From Mastigamoeba balamuthi (taxonomy: Eukaryota > Evosea > Mastigamoebida > Mastigamoebidae), in the NCBI GenBank assembly GCA_902651635.1, contig CACRSC010000007.1, forward strand, positions 367,368 to 431,367: DNA of 64,000 nt, given 5' to 3'. The position numbers and the translations under genes were made by a program. Shown in pieces: positions 11,652 through 21,446 of the stretch. The notes under the pieces were generated by a model, which had not been told where the DNA came from, did not search any database, and was given only the letters and a program-made list of their open reading frames with translations. Every line of letters starts with the position of its first letter. The stretch's first letter is position 1.

Positions 11652-12964
11652 TCAAGCAAGTGATTGTAGAATTGCTTTGACTTCACCATCACCAACAGAC
11701 CCCTTCAGTTCGGCGATTGCTGATTCAACTGTGTGAGCCTGATGCTCAATGAGATTGTCCCACGTTCGAGCAGCTGTGCTGCAAGAGTGTGTGTGTCTCA
11801 TCATTCGCTCCCTGCAGGGTATACCACCCTGGTCAACATCCACGTTCTGTGTCCGCCATCGTGCCAGCATCTCCCTTAGTGCGTCTTGCTCCCCCTCGAG
11901 AACGATAATGACGCCACCCGGGTGGCTACCGCATGACACCACGAGACGGCCAGTCACCCCAAGCTGAAGAGCCCATGCAGAGAGACGCTTCAGGTACATC
12001 TTCTTCGAGCGTATGTGGTCCAGCTTGACTGTCCAGACTTGCAGTGTCGATGCGGATGTCCTGTTGCCAGCTAGTGGCCCATGGTCGCTCTGTACTGCGT
12101 GGTTGCTTCTCAGGCAGTAGGCAGCCCTGCAGTCCTGTGAGGGAGCATCTTCGTGGTAGTCCCTCGCCCAAGCAGCCGCCCAAAGGTCGTCTGTAGATGC
12201 AATCCGGAGCCACTCCCTGCACACGACAGTACAAGCCGCAAGAGACCGCGTGTCCAGATACGAGAAGACGCGGTGCTGAACCTGCGTGAATGCGGTGAAA
12301 ATCCGACAAAGATGAGGGAAACTAGTTTACCACAGGAGAGACGAACTGGAAGAGGCTCGAGACGAAGCAGTCGGTGGTCACGTTGGTGCGCGCCATCGTG
12401 TTGGTGGCGTTGGCTGTCAGCTCCATCATCCTCGCCGCCTCTGATATGTTTGGTGGTTGCACGTCTCGTAAGGGATAGCCCCGTGCATCTCTTACCAGCG
12501 GCCAAGCCAAACAAGCCAACCTTTGGACGTCATCCCCGAATCTGCCCAGCAGCTGGCGGCACGCAGGTGGTCCTTGACCACGTCCACGAGGCGCATCATC
12601 GCCTGGGCGCCTTCGTGGGCGATCTCCTGCGCCTCCTGCTCGACGGCTCCCCTGATGATTTCGCACTGCCCGAGTTTTGACGCAATTTGTGAGAGAGGCG
12701 CAATTCCTCTCCGCGGCGTTGGCGAGCGTGTATGCGGACGGATCTCAGAGCGACGGAGCAATCGCGGCTGCGGACTTCCAAGGAGGCCGGCGGGCCTCGC
12801 GAGGGGTACGCGGGGCCGAAGCGGAACCTCAGCGAGCACGAGACGCTGAGCTGCGTGTCCGACGGCCGCACGTCGATTTCGCCCCCGTCGACGCCCGCGC
12901 GCCGGAAACCGTCGCCGAATATGGCCCCCAGCGCTTCCAGCTCCTCGCTCTGCTCCTCGTTCAT
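11652..12964 (-). CDS. RWDD3-like protein with an F-box between the RWD and C-terminal domains
   Basis: The start ATG at 12964 opens an RWD domain (EELEALGAIFGDGF, then GPAYPSRGPP). After helical sequence (IIRGAVEQEAQEIAHE) an exon at 12440-12331 ends at a GTAAAC donor. The last exon, 12281-11652, starts after CACGCAG and encodes an F-box (VFSYLDTRSLAACTVVCREW, then IASTDDLW). It then has a C-terminal domain like RWDD3/RSUME: VKLDHIRSKKMYLKRL, GVTGRLVV, VIIVLEG and NVDVDQGGIPCRERMM. RWDD3 enhances SUMO conjugation and F-boxes recruit SCF ubiquitin ligases, so a role linking the two is conceivable but inferred. Exon joins at 12331/12281 are in phase. The join inside the RWD helices (about 12680-12760) did not close, and the donor before 12440 is either GTTGGC (exon end 12521) or GTAAGA (exon end 12496). 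Confidence 0.65.
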
Positions 12965-13149
12965 CCCGCGAACTTCCACCCCGTGGGCGGTTCTCGTAAC
13001 CGGCGCGCGCCCCGAAAACGTAACTGCCGCTGCCTGAGATATTGTTCCCTTGTCGCCCAGCAATCTCCCGGTTTACAATCTGACATTCAGTGACATTCAG
13101 CCCCTGTTCGAGGCCCCGAGCAGAGGTGCAGTTGTTCCTAGTCGTTTCA

Positions 13150-16100
13150 TGGTGCGCTCCGCCTCGGCCCTCCGGTCCCCGCAGGGCCTCGTCCCCCCCG
13201 CATCCGGCGTGGCGGCCCCCCGTTGGGAGCGCTGCTTGCGGGCAGCAGAGCGGACTGACCGTGTTCCGGGTGGTCCGCGGGCAGAGGAGGACGCTGTCGG
13301 TCGGGGGCAGGGCCGCTGCAGGGCGCAGGGCCGGGGGCCGCGCGGCGTGCATCCTCGCCGTCCCGGGCCCCGACGCCGCCGTCGACGTCTGGGTCGCCTC
13401 CACGTCGCTCGCGACCATCACGGCCTACGAGTGCTCGGTGCGGTTCCCCAACCGCCCTGTGTCGGTTTTCGTGGAGCGAGCGGAGACGCAGGGGGCGTTG
13501 TTTTTTTTTCAGATGCGAAATAACCGGCGCTAGTCTGTTCCGCCGGTGTTAAGCGACGCTCTGACCCAACGGGCACTTGCGGTTCTGGGGGGCGACAGTC
13601 GGGCAAGGAGAAGTGGACGAGGCAGGCGCCGGCGGGGGCCGTGGCGGGCGCCGATGACGTGTCGGTGTGCATGTGCGGCGTCGGCGACCACGTGTGGGCC
13701 GGCACGGGCGACGGCTCGCTGCACCTGCTCTCTGCGGGCACCGGCGAGCTCGTCCGGCGCCTGCCGCACGCGCCGCACGGCCCGCGGGCGCCGGTGACGT
13801 GCATGGCGGCCACGCAGCGCCACGTGTGGACCGGCGGCGCCGACAGGGCCGTCGTCGTCTGGGACAGGGCCACCGGCGAGCCCCGGGCGCGCCTCGTGGC
13901 GCACAAGGGCTGGGTCCGCGCCCTGGCCTCGGTCGGGCGCTGGGTCTGGAGCGCCTCGGACGACGGCTCCATCTGCGTCTGGGACGAATACGCTGTGAGG
14001 CCCAATTCAATCAATTCAATTGGCGCCGTGCCCCCTCCTATTTCTCATTTCGCTGCTCCCCCGCTCGCGCAGATTGCCGAGGGCAAGCTCACGGCGGAGG
14101 AGGCGCTGTTCACGCGGGCCGAGGGGCACGCGGGGCCCGTGCTGGCGCTCGCCGTGTGCGGGACGGACGTCTGGAGCGGGTCCGCGGACAGCACGGTGCG
14201 CGTGTGGGACTCGCAGGGCGTGCGCACGGTCGTCAGCCTGCGCGGGCACAAGGGACACGTGACGTGCCTCGCGGCCTCGTCGACGGTCGTGTGGAGCGGC
14301 TCCGTCGACCGCACCGTCGTCGCGTGGGACGCGCGGACGCACAAGATGGTCCAGGTGCTGCACGGCCACGGGTCCCCTGTGTGGTCGCTCGTCTTTGTCG
14401 AGAAGGACCGCAAGCTCTGGTCCGGCGGGGGAGACGGCTCCATCAACGTCTGGGAGAAGGACGTGCGCGGCTCTCCCGTGCCCCCTGGCGCTTGCTCCTG
14501 TACTCAGGCGGCGTTGCATCCACAGGAGAACGCGTGCTCGGGTCCGAAGCAGCAGCAGACGCCTGTCAGGAAGGCCGAGGCGTTCGAGATCGACATCGAC
14601 CTGTGCCAGAGGCCGCTGACCACACCGAGCTCGCGCTTCCAGAGGTCGGCGAGGAGGTCGGAGATCCTCAGCACCGGCGAGGGCGGCGGCACGCCCCTGG
14701 CGGCAGCGCACAGGCAGCGCGGGCGCCTGAGCAGAGACTTCCGCCAGATCAAGAGGTTCTCTCTCGACGCCAAGCCCTTCAGCAGGACGTGGGGCGAGGA
14801 GGGCAACGTCGGCGAGTCGGAGGACTACGACACCGAGAGCACCTTCTCGCTGTCGTCCGAGTCGATGTACTACAGCCCCGCACCGAGGGAGCCGGACAGG
14901 GACAGCGCCAGGCGGTCGATGCCGCCCGTCGCCAAGTCGCCCGGCGTTACGCCCGACGCCAGCGATAAGGTGCGCGCCTGCAGCGAAGTGGTCCCCGCCG
15001 CTAATGCAGGACACACACCAGACGGAGCGTCTCGAGAGGCGCGTGCAGCAGCTCGAGGGGGTGCTGTCGCAGGTCGAGGCAAAGTCGGCCAACCTGCAGA
15101 AAGAGTGTGACAACCTTCGTTCAGAGGTGCTTGCCCTGCTCGCCCTCGCTCGCTGACGCGGCGCCGCAGAGAGTGCAAATACTAGCGGAGCGCGAGGCCC
15201 TTCAGACAAAGGCCGCGGGTAAGCCCCGCGAGCAGATTGAGATGCAGGACAAAGTCGCAGCCCTGGAAGCCCAGACGCGCAGAGCCAAAGGCGAGCCACA
15301 CGACATGCGCACGCAATTGCCTCGTTCTAACTCCCTCGTGCCCCCTCCCCCCACAGAGTTGCTTCACACCGACAGCCAGAGCGACCCGTCCATGCAGGAC
15401 GCCGAGCAGCTGCAGCTGGCGAGCACCGTCGCGCAGGCCCTGGACGCGCTGATCACGACCATACGCACACAGATGCCGCCCAACGACAACAGCAACGAGC
15501 GCAAGCTCTGCGACGCCGAGCGCATCCGCGCGTCCCTGTACGAGAAGATGGCGGCCGCCCACGAGGCGCGCGCCAAGGAGGCCGCCAGGGCGCGGGACGA
15601 GGCCCTCGGGAAGCTCAAGGCCGCCCAGGAGGAGCTGGCGCCCCTGCGGGACCAGCTCGACAGGTCGCACAAGGAGTGCAGGTCCGCGACGAAGAAGGCG
15701 GCGGCCGCGGAGGCGGAGAGCGAGGCGCTGGCGAGGCTCCTGTCGAGCACGAGGGAGGCGTACGCGGTGGCCGCGAGCAGCCTGGCGTCGCTGGAGCGCC
15801 GCGTGGGCGAGCTGCGGGCATCGCTGGGGGCCGCGGGCTTCAAAGTGCCCGCGATCGAGGCATCGCTGCTCAAGCTGGCGCAGTTCAGGCAGCAGGACAT
15901 CTCGCGCATGCGGCAGCAGGCGGCGTACATCGAGAAGGCCGAGGAGAAGCGCTCGCAGAAGCGCTGCGCGATGGGGAGGAGGAAGAAGAGCGATGGGCTG
16001 CCGGACATCTCGATGGACACGCGCGGCGGGGACGAGGCGCAGGCCGCGGCCACGGGCGAGGCCAGCGAGCTGCGGACGGGCCTGTCGGTGGCCACGGGTC

Positions 16101-16300
16101 TGGTCGACTCGATCGCTGCCGACTTTGTCACAACGAGGGCGCAGTTTGACGGAGTGCTGAGCAGGCAGTCGGACCGCGAGGCCCCGCACGCCGCGGCCGA
16201 GTCATCCGAGGACACGGCTCGCAAGTCAGTGCGGTCCAGCCACAGCAAGCGCAAGAGTCACAGGCCCGGTAGAGAGGAAACGTCAGGGACTCTGTTGTGA
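13150..16300 (+). CDS. WD40 repeat plus long coiled-coil protein
   Basis: Resolved exons are: up to 13437 (5' end unclear), 13599-13994, 14073-14462, 14526-14969, 15010-15126, and 15170-16300. An optional 33-nt in-frame intron lies at about 15325. All resolved joins are phase 0. The N-terminal half has seven WD40 blades, each with a VW(S/A/T)G..D...VWD core (for example HVWTGGADRAVVVWD, VWSGSADSTVRVWD, LWSGGGDGSINVWE). A Ser/Arg-rich linker follows, then about 370 residues dominated by coiled coil (LERRVQQLEGVLSQVEAK onward), ending in a basic tail. The blade style resembles WD40 domains of plant-type inositol phosphatases, but no phosphatase domain follows. A scaffold role is likely; the function is not known. 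The first exon lacks a convincing ATG in the right frame. Confidence 0.7.
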
Positions 16301-16811
16301 AACAAACACCACATGTTATAAAACACGCAAAACACGATTGTTGCCATTTGATTTGTCTCAAATGAGGACTGATGCACCCAACAACAACTCGAGCTCTCAG
16401 TAAGAGTTCCAGATACCGTTTCTGAGATCACGTGATTCCACAATCGGGATCCTCCACGAAAATTCCTCGGGATAGCCCTTCACATGCCTCGGCGAGAACA
16501 GCACTTCTGCACAAGATTTGCACGTGTTAGCAGAGTGTAACCCCTCTGTCTGCCCCCCTCTGTCCGGCTTTTCTTTTCATGGATTAAACCGTGGAAGCTT
16601 CGGTGGATCACTTTTTCATTCCCACATTTGGCAATTGCTTTACTGTCTGGCCGCACCTTTGCTTGGTGGCTGGCGTCCGCCAAGACAGCAGGTGACCCTA
16701 GAGACACCCGCGGGGTAGAAGCGGTTGAGTGCCGTCTGGAGCTGCTGTTTCAGCAGAAAAAGTGACGCCTGGCGCAGAGGAAAACGAAAATAACAAAGTA
16801 ATAATTCCCGT
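16301..16811. other. Intergenic, no gene seen
   Basis: This lies between the coiled-coil gene and the mosaic of gene fragments. Frames are short and I see no feature in it. Confidence 0.45.
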
Positions 16812-16898
16812 GGGGCACCGTAGGTTAGCGGTACCTGCTACCAACTTGTTAACCCGGTGGTCTCTGGTTCGAGACTGTCCTACACCCCACTTTTTTTT
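16812..16898 (+). tRNA. Degenerate tRNA or tRNA-derived SINE (Asn GTT-like)
   Basis: A 78-base stretch has tRNA-like internal promoter boxes. A box A-like TAGGTTAGCGGTA lies at 16821-16833 and a box B-like GGTTCGAGACT at 16866-16876, and eight T residues (16891-16898) follow, as a pol III terminator would. A TTGTTAA stretch in the middle could be an Asn(GTT) anticodon loop, and the ends are GGGG and CCCC. However, the acceptor, D and anticodon stems pair poorly, so it is unlikely to be a working tRNA. It sits directly downstream of the truncated TRM11 copy. Confidence 0.3.
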
Positions 16899-16922
16899 GT
16901 TTTCATTCATGATCACCTTTCG

Positions 16923-17357
16923 ATAAACTCCCAGTGCCCACGAACGGGTCGTAGACGAGCGAGCCCGGGCGCGACCAGCGCCTGTTTGGCCATGGAAAGT
17001 GCGAGCTCGGGGTTCATTGAGGTGGGCCCGATGTGCTCGCGCTTGTTGAGCCTCGGCGGGCCTGCCACGCGCCTGCCCAGGTACACGTGCCTCAGCGCCT
17101 GCCTGTCGCCGCTGTAGTACTCGAGGATCGAGATCTTCTTGTGCGGGGCTGGGGCTGCGCGCGTTCGGGGCCGCCGTGGCCCACAGGGGCAGCGAGAGAG
17201 TGCGGCCGACAAGCTCAGCGCGCTCGCTGGCCGAGTGCTTGCGGCTAAACGATACCACGGACAGACTGAGACCCGCGGCCGCGTCCCCCAGCTCCCCTCC
17301 CGCAGCCTCGAGCGTCCACGCGCCCGCCGAGGCCACCATCTCGTCGTACGAGTCGCC
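16923..17357 (-). pseudogene. Truncated duplicate of TRM11 (exon 3 part)
   Basis: The minus strand repeats about 430 bp of the intact TRM11 gene at 25.7-27.4 kb, from the YDEMVASAGAWTLEAA region through LEYYSGDRQALRHVYLG to the sequence before the SAM-binding FVGTGS motif. Homology begins abruptly near 17351 and ends near 16928, inside one exon at both ends. The frame is disturbed near the middle (after SPSPA) and again near the end, and the methyltransferase core is absent. Identity is high, so the duplication looks fairly recent. Both breakpoints fall inside what is exon 3 of the parent, so it cannot be told whether the copy came through DNA or RNA. Confidence 0.75.
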
Positions 17358-17503
17358 CGCACTGCGAGCAGTCCTGCACCCAGCCCAGTGGCCACCCCAA
17401 CGAGCGGGGCCACCCCCCGTTCTTCATAAGGACCAGACTGGAGAAGTGCCCTCCCATGTGGGCTCGTGTGCTCAGTGCTGCCGGGCTTGCACTGCCGAGT
17501 CTC

Positions 17504-17580
17504 ACCCACTTGATCTGGAAGCCCTCGTGCCGCTGGACACCGTGAGCCTCTCATCAATCCCGTTACGGACCAGCCTGTGG
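17504..17580 (-). pseudogene. Fragment of the neighbouring zinc-binding gene
   Basis: About 75 bp is an imperfect copy of 17797-17878, the part of the adjacent gene coding for SRLIRNE through EGFQTKRARLD, in the same orientation. It breaks off before the zinc ligands and adjoins the TRM11 fragment with only about 150 bp between them. Confidence 0.55.
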
Positions 17581-17675
17581 GGCATGAATGATTGGGGCGC
17601 TAAATTCGGAGGCAATGCCCTCTCCTTGTTCGTTTACACTTCCTCCATTTATCCCTTAAGGACTTCTCCTCCGAT

Positions 17676-18311
17676 TTAGAGAAGAACGGCACACTCAGCG
17701 TGGTACCACGGCTCATCCCAGCCGCAGCCCTTTGCTATGAGGTCCCCGACACGAATGGGGTCGTCGCAATAGGGGCACGTGTGCCTGTCGAGCCTCGCCC
17801 TCTTGGTCTGGAAGCCCTCCTGCCGCAGGACACTCACGAGTCCCTCCTCCTCGCTCTCGTTCCGGATCAGCCTGCTCACCTGCCACGCCGTGGGGACGGC
17901 GGGGCTGTGACAGCGGATGGCGTGTCCCCTGGCCGCGATCGTGGCGCGCCAACCCAGCGGGGTCTGCTCGATCTTTGCGGTGAAGAGCGCCTCGAACTGA
18001 CACTGCGGGAATAAAACAAGACTGTCACCAATTGCCAACAAAAGGGCGCACCGCACCTTGTAAGGTGTCCCGTAGCACGACGTGACGACACGGCGCGCCG
18101 CGAAGTGGGCCCTCAGCGCGTTGAGGGCGAGGACGCAAGGCCTCTCAGAATTCTCGTCGTACCCCTTCGCGAGTATTATGGTGGCGAGGTAGTTGTAGCC
18201 AGCCGCGTCCCTATTCTTGGTCAGGCGCGTCCTCTCAGCGACCTTCCACGCGCCGATGGCGCCGCCCTTGCAGAGACCGAAGGTGTTGATGATGCTCGCC
18301 GGCGATACCAT
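17676..18311 (-). CDS. Unknown protein with C-terminal C2HC zinc site
   Basis: Two exons, 18311-18057 and 18002-17676, are separated by a 54-nt intron (donor GTGCGG, acceptor CCGCAG); both are whole codons and give 193 residues. The body (for example GAIGAWKVAERTRLTKNRDA and ALFTAKIEQTPLGWRATI) is not one I recognise. The C-terminus CPYCDDPIRVGDLIAKG...WYHAEC has the C..C...H..C spacing and the W-[YH]-H signature seen in PARP-type and related nucleic-acid-binding zinc fingers, so DNA or RNA binding is possible. A 75-bp fragment of this gene lies about 300 bp downstream. The start was chosen as the first ATG of the open frame. Confidence 0.55.
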   Translation of the reverse strand: MVSPASIINTFGLCKGGAIGAWKVAERTRLTKNRDAAGYNYLATIILAKGYDENSERPCVLALNALRAHFAARRVVTSCYGTPYKVRCALLLAIGDSLVLFPQCQFEALFTAKIEQTPLGWRATIAARGHAIRCHSPAVPTAWQVSRLIRNESEEEGLVSVLRQEGFQTKRARLDRHTCPYCDDPIRVGDLIAKGCGWDEPWYHAECAVLL

Positions 18312-19088
18312 TTGCTACGGACTTAAGATAAAAAAGCAACGGGGATACCTGCCGCATCTTTTCCCCCTGCGTCAAAGCCTCATTCGGGATGGACTGGTCA
18401 TCTCAGCGGGTCAAAGGGGGCCGGGCACGTTGGTGGACTGAGCGGGGAAGCATGCAGTGCAACAACGAAGTGCGCTAATCGTAGACGCGTCTCGCAAACG
18501 TTTGGCCCAGGGGCGAAGGCAGTGACCCGCGATGCGAGAACATCGTCTTCAAGATTGCTGCCAGTGTGACGCCGTGTTGCCCACCGACGACAACGCCAGC
18601 ACAGCATGGATGGTCCGATGACAGATGACGGTACTTGCGCGCGCACTCGTACTCGGGATCCTGGCCTCGCGCCCTCAGAGGCCTAAGTCTCGCCTGGATG
18701 GCATGGCAGTGTAGAGATCTTCTCGCGACGTCACTGGAGGGCGCAGCCGGAATACTGAAGAGGTGCGAGGCCCACAATGAAGCCGATCACAGAGAGATTC
18801 GCCTTAGCCACGTTCGTCGTCGACGTAATGGGAACGAATCACTCTAACTCCCCGACTGGGAGAGCACCGGTGCCAACGAGATGTTCGCCAAGCTTCTCGG
18901 CCATCTTCCCGTCGGGGGACAGCCCTGGCGCCCGCACCCGCACTGCTCGTGCAGCTAGTGGAAAAAGAGGAATCCCTGGGGCTCAACCACCCAACCAGAA
19001 ATCCAATTGTCTAGAATATCGAGATATCTAGATATTACGTTCTTGCCGCCAAAAACAAGACAAGCAAGCAACCCAACGCCAACGCCCG
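18312..19088. other. No gene resolved
   Basis: Protein-like minus-strand bits (for example PDGKMAEKLGEHLVGTG near 18900) do not join into a gene and no family is recognised. The last bases before 19089 are the presumed promoter and leader of the thymidylate kinase, with an AT-rich patch at 19005-19040. Confidence 0.35.
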
Positions 19089-19730
19089 ATGTCTGGAAAG
19101 CGAGGGGCGTTCATCTGCCTCGAGGGCATCGACCACTCGGGCAAGACCACGCAGTGCGAGCTGCTGGCGCGGCGCCTGCGGGAGCTGGGCCACAGCGTCG
19201 CCAGCCTGCGCTTCCCCGACCGCGAGACGCACACGGGCCGCGTCATCGACGCCTACCTCAGGGAGCGCGCGCAGGTCGACGACCGCGCCGTCCACCTGCT
19301 CTACTCGGCCAACCGCTGGGAGCGCCGCGCGGAGCTCGAGCGCCAGCTGCTGGCGGGGACCACCGTCGTCGTCGACCGCTACTCGTTCTCGGGCGTCGCC
19401 TACACGGCGGCCAAGGGCCTCGACCCCGCCTGGTGCAAGGCGCCCGAGGTGGGCCTCACGGCGCCCGACGTCGTCGTCTTCCTGCACCTGGGCGTGCGCG
19501 AGGCGATGGAGAGGGGGGCGGACAAGGCGAGGGAGCGGTACGAGACAGAGGCGTTCCAGACGAGGGTCGCGGCGGTCTACGAGACGGCGCTCGTCGGCAA
19601 GGGCGGGATGCCCTGGAGCACCGTCGAGAGCGACGGCAGCGCCGAGCAGACCTCGGACAGGGTCCTCTCTGTCGCCCTCGCTGCCATTGAGTCTGCTGCC
19701 AGCGCCCCCATCCGCACCATCTCGTGGTAA
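19089..19730 (+). CDS. DTYMK: Thymidylate kinase (dTMP kinase)
   Basis: This is an intronless frame of 213 residues, the usual size for the family. It has the P-loop GIDHSGKTT (residues ~11-19), the dTMP-binding stretch FPDRETHTGRVIDAYL, the DR-motif DRYSFSGVAYTAAKG (~95-109), and the lid region ERGADKARERYE. It phosphorylates dTMP to dTDP with ATP in dTTP synthesis. The P-loop has His where human DTYMK has Arg-Ala, and Arg residues in the lid point to bacterial-like (type II-like) lid chemistry, though this needs alignment. The ATG at 19089 gives a short leader before the P-loop as in yeast CDC8. Confidence 0.95.
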   Translation: MSGKRGAFICLEGIDHSGKTTQCELLARRLRELGHSVASLRFPDRETHTGRVIDAYLRERAQVDDRAVHLLYSANRWERRAELERQLLAGTTVVVDRYSFSGVAYTAAKGLDPAWCKAPEVGLTAPDVVVFLHLGVREAMERGADKARERYETEAFQTRVAAVYETALVGKGGMPWSTVESDGSAEQTSDRVLSVALAAIESAASAPIRTISW

Positions 19731-20475
19731 CACCGGCCTCCTTCGGTGGGCATTGGCTGCCTCTCGTCCTTCCCGCAAAGGTGTTGGCAGGGCTTGAGGG
19801 AGGCCCAGCTATCTGGGTGAGGGTTTGGGCGATTGGCGTTTTATGTGTGAGCCATTCCTTGGAGACGGGGAAGCGAGCATCCGCCAGCGTGAGCAGCGAC
19901 GCCTCGATCGCTGGCACTCACAGACCGTGGCCTGCGCTCGCTGCTCTGGGGTCCGTGTGGCTGCCGAGGGCGCTGTACACGCCATGCCTGAGTGGGAGCG
20001 GATGTCTCGGCTGCAAACCAACGGCCTGCAGTGCTGGACGTCTTCGTTGGCCTTTGTGCAGAGCACAGGGCAGGCTGCAGAACATACCGGTACCCTCTCA
20101 ATGGATGCGCGCGGTGGGGGCGCTTTCATGCGGTCAGGATGGACAACGATTGTCCAGTACTCCACCTCCGGATAATTCTCCATCAGGAACTATCAACGGT
20201 CAGGTGAGTGATGAACTTAACGCTGGATGTGGCGCATAGTGATTGTCCGCCATTTCCGCACGCCCCCCCCCCCCCCTGTGTTGCGACGGCGGGGGCAATC
20301 AGCACGGACAACGGCGCACTTCTCCCTCGTTGAATCTGGGAGAACTTCGCATTTGTCAAACTCAGCACGTCACACATGTGCCGCTGATTTCTGACGTGTA
20401 GAGTGCAGGTTTTCATTTTCCGGGTCGCATGGCAGCCCGCTAAATCCGCTCCACTCACAACTCTCCACACCAGGT
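19731..20475. other. Intergenic with a 14-C run
   Basis: No gene was recognised. A run of 14 C lies near 20262-20275. A short stretch at 19869-19917 (minus strand) copies part of the WD40/coiled-coil gene and is listed separately. Confidence 0.4.
19869..19917 (-). repeat. Short copy of coiled-coil gene sequence
   Basis: Minus-strand bases here read PAIEASLLTLADARF, close at both DNA and protein level to PAIEASLLKLAQFRQ encoded at 15847-15893. About 35-40 bp are shared. It is probably a small duplicated fragment. Confidence 0.35.
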
Positions 20476-20948
20476 ATGATGTACACGGTATCTAGCGGAA
20501 TCACACCTGCGCCTCCCGGATTCCCGGCTGTCGCAGTCGCAGCTCCAGTGGCCGAGGCAATCCCCTCGGGACAGGGCTTCACCTTCCGCGATGTGTGCGT
20601 CTCACTGCTCTCTTGTCCCCTAGCTTGGAAGGACAGAGTGCCAATTGGGTGCTGTGTGCTATCAGGAGCGTGAAGATCAAGTGCCAGCATTGCAATGCTG
20701 AGGTGTCGACCACGATCCAGCCCAAGCTGGGGCTGATGGTGTGGCTCATCTCCGGCTGCATGTTCTGCTTCTGTCTCTGGTGCTGCTGCTGCATTCCTTG
20801 CCTCGTCGACTCGTGCAAGGATATCGTACTTTACAAGTCTTACAGTGCCATTTTTCTCTAACCGGCTGTCACTTGTTGTGTGTATGTGTTGCAGGAGCAC
20901 ATCTGTCCGAAGTGCAATAAGGTGGTTGGCAAGTACACCCGTCTTTGA
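20476..20948 (+). CDS. LITAF-domain membrane-associated protein
   Basis: Three exons, 20476-20594, 20666-20825 and 20895-20948, total 333 nt and give 110 residues. The Pro-rich N-terminus is followed by a complete LITAF/SIMPLE domain: IKCQHCNAEVSTT, then a hydrophobic in-plane helix (GLMVWLISGCMFCFCLWCCC), then DSCKDIEHICPKCNKVVGKY. The two CxxC knuckles bind one zinc and the hydrophobic stretch anchors the protein to the cytosolic face of late endosomes and lysosomes, as known for the family. Domain length and the C-terminal position are standard. The first intron could end at the upstream TAG (29 nt) instead of TATCAG (71 nt); the longer intron fits the size of the others here. Confidence 0.85.
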
Positions 20949-21185
20949 AGGACGCTCTGAATCCCCAAACACTGTCATCTCAGCTCGGTGTTCTTTCTTT
21001 CAGTGTGCTACAAAAAGTGATGGGCCTCTTGTTGTTGGTGAACTCTCTTCTCCCTTCTTCAGGTGATGGCTGAGACTGAAGGGAAACGAACATAGCTTTA
21101 TGTTTCTGTGGACAAACAGTTGTGGATGCTCTTGTGGCTTGCTGCGTGTCTGCACAGTGAATGGGTCAACTGGAGGTGCTGATGC

Positions 21186-21446
21186 ATGCGAGGGGACAGC
21201 ACTCTAGGAGATGGTGAGCGTCGCCTGCTCCTGGGGCTCTGCTTTCTCTCGCCCCCGCCCTCATTGTCGCTCACAGGTTGTCTTTCCGCTTACCATCAAT
21301 TTGATGTGCTGCGGTCATTGCTGTGCCCAGTCGAGCCGCCAGTCAAACTGGGCCAGGACATCTTGTGCATTCGGAAGAGGCTGCGGAGGCAGCGTACATC
21401 GATGGTGCTGGGCATCTCGGAGTTGGTGTGGCGAGACGAGGTGTAG
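21186..21446 (+). CDS. Small two-exon protein, unknown
   Basis: Exon 21186-21213 ends at a GTGAGC donor. The exon 21277-21446 starts after CTCACAG, and the join is in phase and gives 65 residues (66 codons with the stop). The product carries a basic stretch (LCIRKRLRRQRTSMVLGI) and ends WRDEV. An in-frame stop lies just upstream of the ATG, which fixes the start unless there is another 5' exon. No family was recognised; it could be a subunit of a small complex or a chance splice model. Confidence 0.4.
   Translation: MRGDSTLGDGERRLLLGLCFLSPPPSLSLTGCLSAYHQFDVLRSLLCPVEPPVKLGQDILCIRKRLRRQRTSMVLGISELVWRDEV

Noticed and set aside
16812-16898. Calling a functional tRNA-Asn
   Set aside because: Boxes and terminator fit, but the acceptor, D and anticodon stems do not pair; kept only as tRNA-like.
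19456-19917. Minus-strand frame overlapping thymidylate kinase
   Set aside because: Mostly an antisense shadow of the kinase; only its first ~16 residues are a real copied fragment of the coiled-coil gene.
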